Position numbers and translations under genes: made by a program. The notes under the pieces are model-generated. The model saw nothing but the letters and a program-made list of their open reading frames with translations. It was not told the DNA's origin and searched no databases. This document shows positions 1 to 13,900 of a DNA stretch of 64,000 nucleotides, one piece after another. This stretch comes from Paralichthys olivaceus (Eukaryota > Chordata > Actinopteri > Pleuronectiformes > Paralichthyidae). The stretch covers positions 11,025,501 to 11,089,500 of the forward strand of contig NC_091107.1 of NCBI RefSeq assembly GCF_024713975.1, written 5' to 3'. Each line of letters begins with the position of its first letter. Position 1 is the stretch's first letter.

Positions 1-1928
1 CGGGGCGCAGGAGTGGTGCCGCTTTGTGGGCTCAGCTCCTCCGTGGCTGGGTGAACTTTATATCGAGGCATGCATTAACACTTTGTGGCCTGTTCTTCTG
101 TGTTTTTTTCTTCCTCCTCTAAAAGACTGGAGGACTCCATTTTGAAGGGACCGGGTGAGCAGCCTGAGCACTAACACAGCAAGTCGTCTGAGGGGGAAGG
201 AAAGTCATCTTGTTTTTCCGGGTACAAGCCTGCAGCACCATTTCACTGCTCCTCAGATGTTGGTGGTGATAGTGGTGGTGGACATTTTTTTATTTGTTAA
301 TCTTGCATCACTTCATTTATGTGTGTTTTCATCTCATCTCCAAGTGCGCGTCGGGGTGGATGAGGAGGATGGTGCCAGTTGTTGGCACAAGTTTGGGCAT
401 GTGACATGTCTTGGTGATGGCAGCCTGGTGAAGGTTAATTATTGATGCTGGTAATTAGGGGAAAGGGCGGGGCGATTTTTTCATTTGGAGGTGTCGTGTT
501 CTGTGCCTTTTTTAAGCAGTTTGAATTTATTTTGTCTTGTGGAGAGATTTACGGCCCCTTCCTCTGAGATCCACGCTGTGGGAGGGAGACGGTGGTGACG
601 GTGCGCACAGCAGAGGAAAAGAGTGACTTTCCTGGGGGGACAGGCGAACAGCTTCTCAGCAGAGCAAACATCCACAGGCGGTGGATTATAAAGTTATGGG
701 CATCATCACTGAGCAGTAACAAGGGGGAGTGTCGTTGGAAAGAAGCGCAACACTCTTGATTTTCTATTCCAGGGGCCGCTGGACCAGGCTTTAGCGCATG
801 TAGAGAGGAGGAGGGGGGTGAGGAGGAGGGTGAGGGAGTGAGGAGGAGGGAGGGAGAGTGAGTACGTTTCACAGGATCCAGGCCTAGTAGTATTGCCGCC
901 GGGACTCTCCTCATCCGCTTTCAAATTTTGGCAATTTGGCGCATTTAGACGCCAAAATGTGCGGGTTGAGGCCCGGTTCTGCGGCGGGCGACACCGGAAT
1001 GGTAAGATTCCCGCGACGGATCTCGCGTCATGTGGCGTTTTCTGCGTGATTTTTGTGTTGTTTGTTTGACACACACACACACACACATCGCCTGCATCTG
1101 TCGGAGGGGAGCCTGTAGAGGAGTGTGTGTCCGTGTCAGTGTGTGTGCGTGAACTTGTGCGTCGTCGTGTTTGCATGTTATGTGACGTTTGTGTTTGTGC
1201 AATCGTGAAACCGCTGCAACACGCGAACGACGCCCGGACACACACACACCTACACTCACGCATCACGCACACCTTGGCACACGCGCGTCAGACACACGCA
1301 CGCGCACGAGCGGGTCCATTTTATTTCCAGGTCGCCGGCTGTTTTTCAACATCGGGTTGACTTTTCACATGACGCGCCATAATAAAGATGATAACAATCC
1401 TCCTGCAGGAAACGTTGCGGATACTGTGAGTTTACAGGCTGCTGACCTTAATCGGGGTTGATGTCATTTTCATCATATCGCGGTATTTTCGTCCTGGGAA
1501 TGCTCTTTTTTCCAGCGGGGCTGCGGTGCTGCCGCAGAATCTCTCCAAAAATGTCACATTAGGCCGATCAGCTGGTCAGTAAGTGTGTTTGCGCTTTTAT
1601 TTTGACATGGTATCACGGTACATTGTCTTTACTTCTGTCTGAGCTGTGCATCTCTGCTGTCACTTTTTATTCCCAGCTGCTTCACATATGATTGAGAGAA
1701 AGACGGACTGTAGAAACATGCTTTGCCCTCTGATGGGAGCTACAACCTAAAATCACAACTGATTACCAGATATGATTATAGTGGAAGACCCTGAATAATA
1801 ATAAGTTTGGTGCAAGAAGAACCATGTTTACGTTTTAGATTCATCCAAACCGATGTCTTCCTGGTACCAGGAACGTCAGCATCACACTGACAACCTCTGT
1901 TCACTTTTCAGGAAGGAACCATGCCAGC
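1..1928 (+). promoter_or_regulatory. nsd1: 5' region of nsd1 with candidate untranslated first exons
   Basis: There is no convincing coding exon before 1929. The stretch is GC- and CpG-rich around 880-1330, as expected for a housekeeping promoter. Two good splice donors could end non-coding first exons: a GTGAGC at 155 and a GTAAGA at 1002. The acceptor for the first coding exon is a pyrimidine tract ending in CAG at 1911. A (CA)n run lies at 1069-1087. Which first exon is used cannot be decided from sequence alone. Confidence 0.55.
935..956. promoter_or_regulatory. E2F-like inverted repeat
   Basis: TTTGGCG (935-941) is followed eight bases later by its exact reverse complement CGCCAAA (950-956). 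The first arm extends to TTTGGCGC, which fits the E2F/DP consensus. The pair sits just before a candidate exon that ends at 1001. This is a motif match only, with no binding evidence. Confidence 0.4.
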
Positions 1929-4900
1929 ATGAGTGGGCCTCATGCAGGCCCTGGAAGAGACGCCCATCAGTCCATCTGCCCTTTGACCCCAGGCCGTGAC
2001 CTCTCCACCCACTCTCACTCCTCCAGACACCATGACCACAGGTTCGGCCTAACCATGTCTGCAGCCGCCTCTTCCCTCAAGCACGCATCCCTCTATGGGT
2101 TTGCACAAAGGGACCACCCCTCCTCCTCCTCCTCTTCTTCTTCCTCCTACAGTCCTCTGAGGAGGCTGCAGCATCTCACCTCCATGGTGAGCCAGCCTGA
2201 CCTGGTGCTGCCAGTAAGGGAGCCAGAGAGGAGCTGGGAGTGGGGGACACATAAGAAGGAGAGGGGGAAGGAGATGGAGATGGACTCCTGGGCTGATTGC
2301 ACCAGCAGGGATTATTCTGTAACCCAGAGCACAAGCAGGGAGGAGAGCTTTGGTCACTTCTCTGCTGGACGAAAACAACCTGAGGTCCAGAGTGGAAGTA
2401 GGGATACGCCAACAGCCAATCAGAGCGATCCTGTGACTTCAGAGAAAAAGACAGACAGTTGTTTCTCGGGTCCACCTAGCCCGGCCTTCTCACTCGATAG
2501 CAACAGCCCCTTCGCGAATGGCTTCCTCCATTTTGAATCCTCTCTATTCGAGGATGACGAAACCAATCAGGTGCGAGAGACGGTGTCACCCATTGAAGTC
2601 TTGCAAGAAAAAAATGAGAGGGCAGGGAATACTCCTCAGTCAACTCCTGGAGATGTAAATCTGAACTCCAAGGATGCCACCCTTTTGTCAGCCAAGGTCG
2701 TCACCCGGTCCCAGTCCTCAGGTCAACGCAGGAGATACTGGGATGGCTCAGATGATGAGTGGGACAGCGACACTGATCTGCTCCTGTTTATGGATAGTCC
2801 CTCAAAACATTCAATGGCAAGTTTGACTCCTACAGATGTACAGCTCTTTGTCTGGTGCAGAGAGACACAACATAGTCAAATTTCAATATTGCCCTTTGTC
2901 AGCAGAACATGTTTTGATGATCGCATAACTTTTTTCACACTAATCCTGTTCCATAACATGGAACATCTCACTGCTTTAGACCTGTTATAACAGAATATTA
3001 GTTATTGTAAATACAGACGTGACATACTGTTGGTCTGTTACTCATAAAAACTATTGTCTTGTTTTTACAGACAATAGTGATTCCTTTAACAAAAGCTACA
3101 CCATTATTGAGTCATTAGATTTTAGATCATACATTAGATCTGCTGCAACATAACATGTACTGTCTTTGAGATGGTTACAACATGTTTGGCCAAAACACTT
3201 GTAGCTCTGACTCAACACATTGCGTGAAAATACATTTTCACAGTTCTTATTGTTTTCCATGTTGTCGTCAGCAGAACAGTGTGAAGAAAAAGTCTTTGCC
3301 GCCTGTGAAGTTTTTAGAGGGCGAGATAATTTGGGCAAAGTTCAGCCGAAGACCTTGGTGGCCATGTGAGGTGATCATTGACCCCCTACAGGGAGTCTAC
3401 CATAGAGTGAAAGGTGAGCCTGGAGCATTGTTTACATACTGTTATTACTTATTGCTGACTGTTATCGCCTAGACTTGTATGTTGGTTGCTTTAAGGTGTG
3501 TGATATGTCCTATGGATTATTTTTGTCATTTAATCAAAGATGTAGATATTACATTACAAGAACAAATGCACAGCAATATTTTTCTGATAATCATATTGTG
3601 TCCATGTAGCAGCATTTATATTGTGTTATATTTATTATATTGAGTTGTTGCATTTTAAAGCTCCCTGTGCTTTGTCGATGCAATCATGTACTTCCTGTGC
3701 AGGATGGTGTGGTGTTAACTTGCATCTCATGAGGCTGAAGTTTTGTTGTTGTCCTAGAGCCCAGTGAACGTCCCTGTTGGCTGTACCACATCAGGACCTT
3801 TGGTGAACCAGTGGAGCACGTCTGGGTGGAGGAAAAATCAACACACACTTTCCATGGAGGCTTTGAATTTGAACAGCTCCTCCTACTGCGCCGGAGGGGG
3901 AAGCAAAGGGAGAAGAACTCTAAATATACTGTAATTATTATTTTACTATTAACGAATTGCAACTGGCATACTAGAATAAAATGTTAGTGAAAATCCTAAT
4001 AAATGTTCAACAGTAGAAAGCATGCATACCAAAACCAAATGTGTTTTTTGTCTTCTTCAAGCTGATACATCTGCAGTGTTATTCTTTGCCTGTCTGCAGA
4101 TCGCAAAGCGTTTTCAGGAATCCTGGAAATCCAGTGTGGCAGAAGCTGAATCTATTCTTCCAGAGAGACCCAAAATGTGTTCTTCCATTTCTGTGTCCAT
4201 TGATGATGGCTCCCACAACAGTTCCACACTGGAAAGGGAGAGCAAGGCCCATCCAACCTCTTCTCCATCCCCTTCACCTGTCTCCACCCTGCCTGAAACA
4301 CTACACGTGATCAATGGACCCCTTTCATCCCCTGTTATTTCATCCCCAATAACAACTCCAGCAAAGTCAAGCACTTTAAGGAAGTCTTCTGGCAAGAAGA
4401 AACCAAGTAAATCATCAAAGGACAAGAAGAGTAATCACTCTAAGGGATTGTTGCGGAATAGCCCTGACCAATCAGAGAGAGACAATGGAGAGTGTCCATA
4501 TTCTGACCTTGAGTCAGTGCCTAAGATTTTGTGTCCTAAAGCACTTGAACGTCAGTCTAAGCTAGTTCAGACTCAGCCGGCTGTTACAGTTGTCAAAGAG
4601 GTGAAGAAGCAGCCAGAGATTCAGAGTGGTCTTTGGTTCAGTAAATCAGGCAAAGACAGGCGACCTAAAACAACCAGTCCGATGCCAGACCGCACTCTCT
4701 TTAGTAAGGCATCCTGTAAGAAAAAGAGCCTACCTGCTGTTAGTAAAAAGATGCTGGTTACATGTGTCTCCTCTAGTGGTGGCATCAGTGACCAGTCAGG
4801 GATGTCAGACAAGCAGAAAACTCTGATACCTGCTGAAGCAAATCTGCCTGCTGGCCAGTCAGAACAGTTAAAGTGTAAAAACACTCCTGTTTCCAATAGA

Positions 4901-7900
4901 CCATTTGGTGCAACTGGCAGACTGGCTGACCACTCAGGACTGTCAGATAAACAGAAGTCCCCGGTCTCTATTGAGGCTGGTGTGCCCAATGACAAGTGTG
5001 GATACTCAAAGTTCATACAGACACCCAGTAATATAACTGACACTGTTATTGGCATGTTGTCTGACAAGTTTGGTAGCTCAGATGATAAAAAGTGCCAAGA
5101 GCACAGTATGAAAGTCAATGACCAATCCAGGTTTTCAGAATGTCTCAAGCGTGTCAGTCAAACTGAACACCCTGACAAGATGGAAAGTAATATAATCCAT
5201 GTAATTGATAGGATTTCTGATCAAGCAGAAGCAAAAGAGAGAAACAAAACTCCAAAGCTATCCACTTTAAGTCTTGACACCACTGACCCACTTGAAATTC
5301 TGGAAAAGCAAACAAGTCTTGTCTCTAAATGTAGGCTGCCTTTTGTCAAATTAGTTCGCAAGGAAATAGAGGGTAAGAAGTTTCAAAACTCCAGTGTAAC
5401 CATTAGTCCAGCTGACCAACCTGGATCCACAAAGAGGAAAAAGACCAGAGACAACAAAGAGACAAAAATCCCCTCTAAAAAGTCAGACTTGGTGGATGAT
5501 AAGAGAAGTGTCTCCATGGATACGACATCCAGTTCAGAAACCATTAATGTCTCAGTTGTGAGGTTAAAAACAAGTGGAGGGAACAGTATGCTTCAACTCT
5601 CATCAGAATCATCACAACAAAAAACTAATGCAGTCTCCAATGTGTCAAGTGTGTCTGCTGATGAGTTAGGTAGCCCAAAAGCAGAGAGGAAATCATTAAT
5701 AAATATTAGCCCAAGCAATGTGACGTTTTCATCCTCTAATCAATCAGACCAGTCCGAAAGTCAAAAGATTCCCTCCTCCAATGCAACAAGCATGTCTTCT
5801 GACCTGTCAGGTAGCTCAGCACAAACAATAACTTCTGTCACTAATACATCTTCCAATGCAAGTTCTGCTTCTCAAGGAAATTCGGTATCTGGGAATGCTT
5901 CTGTTTCCAAAGTCCTATCATCTGAGAAATCCAAGAAAGTTGTCCAGAAGTCAAAGCAGGTTCCAGATGAAGTGAATAAAGACATACTTGAGCAGCCTGC
6001 CCACCTCCCAGCCAGCAGTCGACTGCTGACTAGAGCCCTAAAAGCCATGCAGGAGGTGGAGCAGAAGAAGCAGGAAAAAGCTCAAAAGCAGGCTGAGCAC
6101 AAAGAACTCTTAGATGCACTTAGGGAAGTAGAACACTCTGTCTCTCATTCAGCACGTAACTCGTCTCGTGGTCCAAAGACCAAACTGAAAATTAGCACTA
6201 AAATAAAATCTTTTAAATCTAAAGACAATGGTAAGCATAATCAGGATACGTTTTCTAGCCGTAGCAGCCCCCCTGCAAGGTCTTCTGATTCAACTGACAT
6301 TGAAGCTGATGTAAAAAGTGAAGCAGAAGACCACTCAATATCCTCAACCCCACCAATGGACTTCATCCCCCTCACTTCCAAGGTGAAGGAAAAGAATGAA
6401 GATCATTCCTCTGCCTTATGCTCCTCATCCTCACCCTCTTCACCCTTCTCTTTCATGAATGCCTTTAAAAACGTGGAAGAGGTATCCTTCCAGTCTGTGA
6501 CAAGTGAGGGTAATGGTAAACCTGTTTCTTTCAAACCTGATACAAACTACAAGTTTAGCACTTTTCTCATGATGTTGAAGGACTTGCATGACACTAGAGA
6601 GCGAGAAGGGACCCCTTTAGAACTGGACATTGGGCCCCCAAGTGCACATGTCAAGGAGGAGCCCTCAGTGATGCCTGGGGAGGCTAAGCCAGCAGGGCAA
6701 GATCAGCAATTTAAACATCTTGGTACAATTTCGAATTCAGACAAAATTCTCATCACACACAGTGTAGACAGCAAAAGTCAGACTTGGAAGCGGCCCTATA
6801 ACAGAAGGAGCAACTGCACTAGAATGAAAAAGAGATCCAACCGCAAAGTGCCTTGTCGTCCTGCCAGGTCTGGACCTGGTTTCCCAGGACTGGAGTCCTC
6901 GTCAAGAATGGCATCCTTACCAACAGCTGACTCTTCATCACGCATGGACTGCTTATCACGAGTCCAGTCCCTGTTGGGCATGCAGGCCAGCAGTTGGGAG
7001 AGGCACCCTGGAGGCAGTGAAGGAGTGGTTCAAGATGAGGCAGAGGAGAGGTGGAGCATGGTTAATCTACAGAACATGGTGCCTTTGGAGCAGCAGGGAT
7101 CTGACACAACGCTACGTCTGGGACAGCCAAATGGCTTTGTCACAGGTTGCACCAAGACTAACACAAGCTTCATGCACAACGCTGGAGGAAGCGACAAGGC
7201 TACAACAGGTAAGTCTAGTAGGGTTGGCCAAAATGCTGAAGCACAATCTGACCCAAATTTGCAGGATTGCTACCTAAACAAGCACAAAGACCGGCTCACA
7301 ACATAGTAAATGCACACCACCCAGTGGGATAATAGGAAGGTATGGGCCCAGTCAACAATTTGACTGTTCAGTCAGATTTGATATGATTGGTTTGATTTCA
7401 TGGTAAACAAAAGTTATAATCCACAGCTAACTCACTGTTTACAAGAGGTTAGATGGAGGTGGTGTTAGTGGCACGTAAGTTGCAGACAAGTAGGTCACAA
7501 TATGAGTTACAACAAAAGCAGTGCACAGCACAATACTTAAACAATTTAGTGTTTGAACAGAGGAGAGTGGATGGTTCTTTAGAAGTTTACCCTAACCAGT
7601 AGAATCAGGCAAAGCCCTCAGCCCACGCTATGGGCTTTGACTTGCTTCTGCTCTTCTTGGTAAAGGGTTTTGTATGTCTTAGAGAAATGGTAAATGTTGG
7701 TTTAATCTGTTTAGCTATGTAACAGTGTTCCCCAGTTACCTAGTGATTTTGCACACAATGTGCTGTGCAACCTAATACCTCAGTCGTGCATGATTAAATA
7801 TTGAGATCATCCACCTCACGAGACTCTTGGCTTTCAAAGAAGAACGAAGACCAAAGGAATCACTTATCTATGGTTTTATACAGAAGACCAGCTGACTGTC

Positions 7901-10900
7901 AAGTGTCCTGATAAAGAAAAGAAATTGACCCCTTGTTGTTTTTTATCATTTATTAAATTGACTATTCAATTGTCATCCAGCATTCAAGTAAGCTGATAAA
8001 GGCGTATGTTGTTCAGATTAAATACACATTTTTATAATGTTTTGTACAATTAAAAACAACAACGCAAAGTTAAAAAAAAAAGTGTCTTTCTCTCTTTTCT
8101 TTTTTCCTTTTCAGAACATAAACGAATAAGAAAACCAAGCAAGCGGCTGATTGAATTGACTGAAGAGTACGATCAGATTTTCTCCACAAGGAAGAAAACC
8201 AAAAAGCTTCTCCAGTCAATTGGAAAGGTAAAAATCACACAAAGGTAGATGTGTTGAACTTTCTTATTACATTGTCGTTATATTTGCATAATGCTGGCAT
8301 TGGCATTAAGCATCCAATATCACGACATGTAAAAATGATCAGATTGACAATAAAATCATATTTGTTTTCTCAGGTCACTCAACCCATTACCTCCATGTCT
8401 GAAACCTCTGGATCAGACAAGAACGCACACGACCACCCATCCTTGAACTTACTTCCTGAAATACAGACGCCACCTCCTGAGGAAATAGCTGCAACAACGC
8501 CCTGTGAACTACAAATCCCCAGCACTGAAGACACGTCTCCCCAAGATGCACCGGTGCTTTCCATCGACACACTAACCCCTCCTCCTGAAGCTGAACCCTC
8601 GCTCTCAGGAGGCCTCGTCAAAGACAGCGGTGAGGCAGCGCTTGTGTTTCCTTCTGAAAGTCTTCTTGGTAAATGCGTGCACACTACAAGGCCAAATGTA
8701 TGTGGACAGGGCAGCCAGAGGGGCTACACATTGGCAACAGCTGTAGGTGGGGGCAGTGTGTTTTCAGGTTGTTCATCTACCATTCCATCAGCCCATCCCA
8801 CTCTTTAAAATACTATATCTGAAGACACAGTGAGGGAATTCATGCAAATTTTTCAGAAATTTACTTTTGGACACACGGATTAACTGAGTAGAATTTGGTA
8901 GTTAAAGGTCAACGTCACTTTGAATTCACAACCCACGTATCTTCAACCTTTTTAATATATTATCTCAAGGTTGTTTTGAAGGAATTTTTTGATCTTATGC
9001 ACAAACAATTATTTGGACTCAAAGATGATCAGATTCGATGTTGGTGATGTCACAAATCAAGGTTGCTGTGATCAGTATTTATCAGGATGGAGGAACAATC
9101 TGGATCTGGCACAATCAAGGATGTGCTGATTTGAATTTGGAGGTCAAAGTTCAAGGTTACTGTGACCTCACAAGTCATGCTATTGGCAACAACTCAAGAA
9201 TTTATTTTGTTTTTTATGTCAGTTTATCTTCAGTAGCACTACTGAAGTGTCTCGTACGAGTAAGGTACAATTGTTGTCTTTTTTACAGCTACGACTGAAG
9301 AGCAGGAAACCATCTACTTTGAAAGGCTTTAACCTGCAAATGTTTGTAATGAAGAAAATTATTAATCAGTTATCAAGACAGATCATTTTCAGTTGCTAAT
9401 TGTTGCAGCTGTAGTCCAGTCGTGATTTTTGCCGAATGGAATATGTGTCAAAGGTTTTGACATATTGTTTTGAAAATGTGGATGAGCGTCTTCTTGTGTA
9501 GTCTTAACCTGACTGTGACGCTCGGTTGACAGGAAGTGCTCCTCTGCTGGAGAAGAAGAGGAAGAGGAAACCCACTCAGAAGATCCTGGAGTACTGTCTG
9601 GAGGCCGAGGCTTCAACAGGCCCCAAGAAGAAGGTACAGCATGGCTGTGTTGTGTGTATAATTATTCACATGCGGTTTATCTGTCTCTGAGTAATTATAC
9701 TCTGAGGGACCAGCGCAGTACACACATCTGTACAATCCAGTGAGGTCAGATACAGTAGCTCTACAATAATTCCTGTTTACATGAAGATTTAAATAGATGT
9801 TTAGAATATCCTGTACCTTTCTTGTGTATAATTGTTTACTATTCACAGCAACAGTAACTGCAGCCTTCAAATGAACATTGAGGTAAATCAGCTCCTGTCT
9901 AACACAGTTTATACCCTCAACATTAAAACAGTTAATTCAATGAAGATGGAAAAACATTTAATAAATTATTATTAAATGATATTTAAATGTATTCTCTCTT
10001 TGTCAGACCAACAGATTTTCGTGGACTATCTTTGATTTTTGATGTTTCTCTTGTCACAGGTCAAAACACTGAAGAACAATTCAATTGCTGCCCCTCCATC
10101 AGGTTTGTAAATCATCTCAAAACAATATATATTGTGGTGGAGTTCTTAACAATTAAAGTTATTTCTTTTTACATCTCTTGAACCTTTATTAGTCGATATG
10201 TCTCGTCCATGATACCTGTTTCTAACATGTCAATTTCCCTCCCAGATTCAGGACCACCATCTCTGAAATTAAAGAGTAAGCAGATTACAGCATCCACCTC
10301 CACACCGACCACCCCAGAGGTTCCCACCTGTACGTCCACTCCCTCCATCCAGACCTCTCTCACTCCCAGCACTCCTGCACCCGCCACTCCAGCATCAGCT
10401 CCAGCCGAACCCGACCGGGAGGAGGTGGCACCTGAAGACGTTGATGCTCCTCAGCCAGAGGACTGTGAGGCTCAGGAGGTCAAAAGGGACACAGCAGAGT
10501 CAGAGGTCAGACATCTTTAGTTTTGTCAAAGATTTGTTTGTTAACTTAACTGCCAACATTTTTTGGAACTGCTGAAGATATAATGATTAAAAAATAGCTA
10601 AATGATCATTTCGTAAAACATGTGGGTAAAGTAGGTTTTTACAAAGAGAGAAAATAGTGCCTTTGTCTGGGAATATTTCATTCACGTATTTGTGGTGTGT
10701 GTGTTTGTTTACAGAATGTCAGCCTGCATCAGTGTGACTCATCAGAGTGTTTTTAAATAGTTTAAAACATGGATACAGTATCTCAAGTTTAGTTACATAG
10801 ACAGAACTTCCCAGCTGAATCAATTCATTATTATCTTCGTCTTTTTATGGGATTTGTTGATGAATTTTTGTTATTGAATGTAGAATTAGATCAGACTTAT

Positions 10901-13900
10901 CCTTTAATGAGAGCAAAGCCGGGTGTCATCTGTGCATTGGTGATAAAAATATCAGTAAAACTGGGTCTGATGATCCTTTTTCAGACTAAACATTTTAGTG
11001 ATGTATTATTGTTGCAGCGCTGTGTTATAGAGGTATTTTTTATCTTATTATTATTATTATTATAATAAACATAGTTTCCCTTGCTTATATGTTGCCCAAA
11101 AAAATCAACAAAGAATAAGACCAATGGTTCAAAATGTGTGTGATTCGGGTTATTCTATGCAGCTCAGTTCAGGCATGCACTGTTTTCCTTTGTTATTTTC
11201 TGCCTTGTGTCTGTACCAATGGCAGATAATTGAGTAGTGCATTATTTCTCCTCATCATCACATTTCCTTTTCATTTATGAATATTTTACATCCTCGTAAG
11301 GGCGATACGTCCAGCTTGGATCACAGTTTCTCCTCCACGAAGGACGACTTGTTGCTGTGTGACGACCCACATTTACCCTCAAGGAAGATCATAGGGGACC
11401 GAGGAGGCCCCGCTTCCATGAAGGAGAACATATGTCAGGTGAGTTCGATTCACTGAGCTGCCTCTACTTCAAACTTTCTGCAAAAAATTGAAACTTTCCT
11501 CTGAGTCTGATCTTCTCCTCATTCAGTTGTCTTTCTTTCAAACTTCTGGAACAGCTGGACACTGTTGTTTGTTTGAATCAGCTCTTCTTAGGACCTTGTT
11601 ATCTGATATGTATGTTGCTTTGTAACTCTGTACTGTGTCTTTTATTTAACCAGCAGAGTGTTGACCCAGGATTTATTTTAAAACACACTGAGAAAGTACC
11701 TGTGTTAAACTGCACTGGTTAAATAAAAGAGCAGTAGGTCACAGTTATCTTTTCAGTTTAATTTCTATGATACGACCACGCATTATGTCTCCAGGAGGAA
11801 ATGATGAAACCATAAAAGTCAAGCATTGTGATTTTTTTCTCGTGATGTAGGCTACAGTCTTCTGTTTTGGGAATTTGTAGATCCTTTAACAGCATTGAGA
11901 AGTTTTATAGTATAAAGCAGCTTCTTATGTCATGAGAAAACTTTTTTTTAATATGATGACTTACTGGAAAGATCCTCAGCAGACCTGCATATGGAAACTA
12001 AACTGTGATCTTGTGCAGCACTGCAGACATATGTGGATGCTTCTTTTCCACCTGAGCATCTAAACAATATAATATCATGTGTCATATGTCATATGTCAGT
12101 TTTAACACAACTGACCCCCATAGGTAAGTTGTGTAATAAAGTGAGACCTCCCTAGAAAAGGAAATTTGATTCCTTTTGTAAGTTGAAAAGTTTTTATTTT
12201 GGTCACATTCTTTAACAGAGCAGTTTCTAAATGACTTTACCCTAAGTACACATTTTACCAGTCTGTGGATCCCCAGTGAAAATGAAGAGATAATACCATG
12301 CTTTACCCGTCAGACCACAGGAAATGAAACCCAACACACAAGAACACTTTCTTAGCTACGCTGAAGCACTGTTTTTATGGCCTGTCTTTACAGTACGCTG
12401 TGTGTTTTAATGTCAGGTGTGTGAAAAGACGGGGGAGCTGCTGCTCTGTGAGGGCCAGTGCTGTGGAGCCTTCCACCTGGCCTGCATCTCTCTGGCCGAG
12501 GCACCAAGAGGGAAGTTTGTCTGTCCTGAGTGTAAATCAGGTTTGTCTGTGTTATTATACACATTTTACAGTTAAACTTTTATTACCTGAAAAAATACAT
12601 GATCCATAGTATGAAAGTAACCCAACTAAATAACATATATAGAGATACATTAATTAAGGCCCCTTTTCAGTGGGACCAAAGTATAATTTTTAAAATATAT
12701 AAATAATGATTTTATCATTCAAATTTCTCACCTGAAAGTTCTTGAGCTCCAGAACATTTAATTGAAAGGTTTAAGGAAAGGAAGTATTTCAAGAAACCTT
12801 TGGATTTCTGAAGTATTGTTCTGTTATACAAATAAATGAATCTGCATGATAAAAACTTTATTATATGGTGTTAACATGCACTGATGCAGTTAATTATACT
12901 TTTAAGGACTAAACTACCTTCATGATCCTTTTTTCTCTCCCAGGCGTCCACACCTGCTTCGTATGTAAAAAGCGCGGTGAGGACGTGCGGCGCTGTATGA
13001 TCCCTGTGTGTGGGAAGTTTTACCATGGGGAGTGTATCGCCAGCTTTGCCCCAACTGCGCCTGTGACCCGAGGCTTCCGCTGCTCCATCCACGTGTGTCT
13101 CACCTGCTTTATCTCCAATCCAAACAGCTTGTCCATCTCTAAAGGTAAACAGAGGAATACGATGTGATGACTCCTTCACCCTCTGCACTGTCCTTGTGCT
13201 CACCATCCACCTATCCTCTTGTTTTTGTCTGCAGGTCGTCTGGTGCGGTGCGTACGCTGCCCGGTGGCATATCATGCTACGGACCTCTGCATGGCGGCAG
13301 GCAGCGTCATCCTCTCAAACAACAGCATCATCTGTCCCAACCACTTCACCCCCAGACGAGGCGTCAAGAACCACGAACACGTCAACGTCAGCTGGTGCTT
13401 TGTCTGCACAGAGGGTACGACTTACAGTGGAGTCATTTCAGCTAAAAGTCTGAATCCTTAGATTAGAATAAGGGTAAGGAGTGCTGTTTGATGTTTTCCT
13501 TCTCCTGTGCTCCAGGGGGGAGTCTGCTCTGCTGCGAGTCCTGTCCCGCTGCCTTCCACCGGGAGTGTCTGAAGATCGAGATGCCTAAAGGCAGCTGGTT
13601 CTGCAACGACTGTAAGGCTGGGAAGAAACCTCGCTTCAAGGACATCCTCTGGGTGAAAGTTGGGCGGTACAGGTCAGTGACCTTGTTTGTTGATTGACTG
13701 TTGATATTTGCTTTTTGTCATTGTTAAACAAAATCATGTTCCTGTCTTTTCTCAAAGTATAAGATTTGTTTATCAGCTCATGCTGTTTTCAGGTTGCATC
13801 TGCTCATTAACTTGTTGTTAGATCTTTGTAACATCAGAAAACATTGAAAAACGACCATATTCTGAAGCACAGTGATCAATTAGTTAACTGATTGAAAATG

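Noticed and set aside
706-1272. 188-codon minus-strand open frame in the nsd1 5' region
   Set aside because: Composition is driven by a CpG-rich promoter and CA/TG runs. It shows no domain, no splice partner and no similarity to known proteins.
4621-5148. 175-codon minus-strand frame
   Set aside because: It is the shadow of the large nsd1 coding exon; the plus strand encodes the recognisable NSD1 protein.
8630-8808. Open extension of the nsd1 exon past 8629
   Set aside because: A good GTGAGG donor at 8630 joins in phase to an exon with NSD1-like [13 protein letters not shown], while the extension itself looks like repeat DNA.
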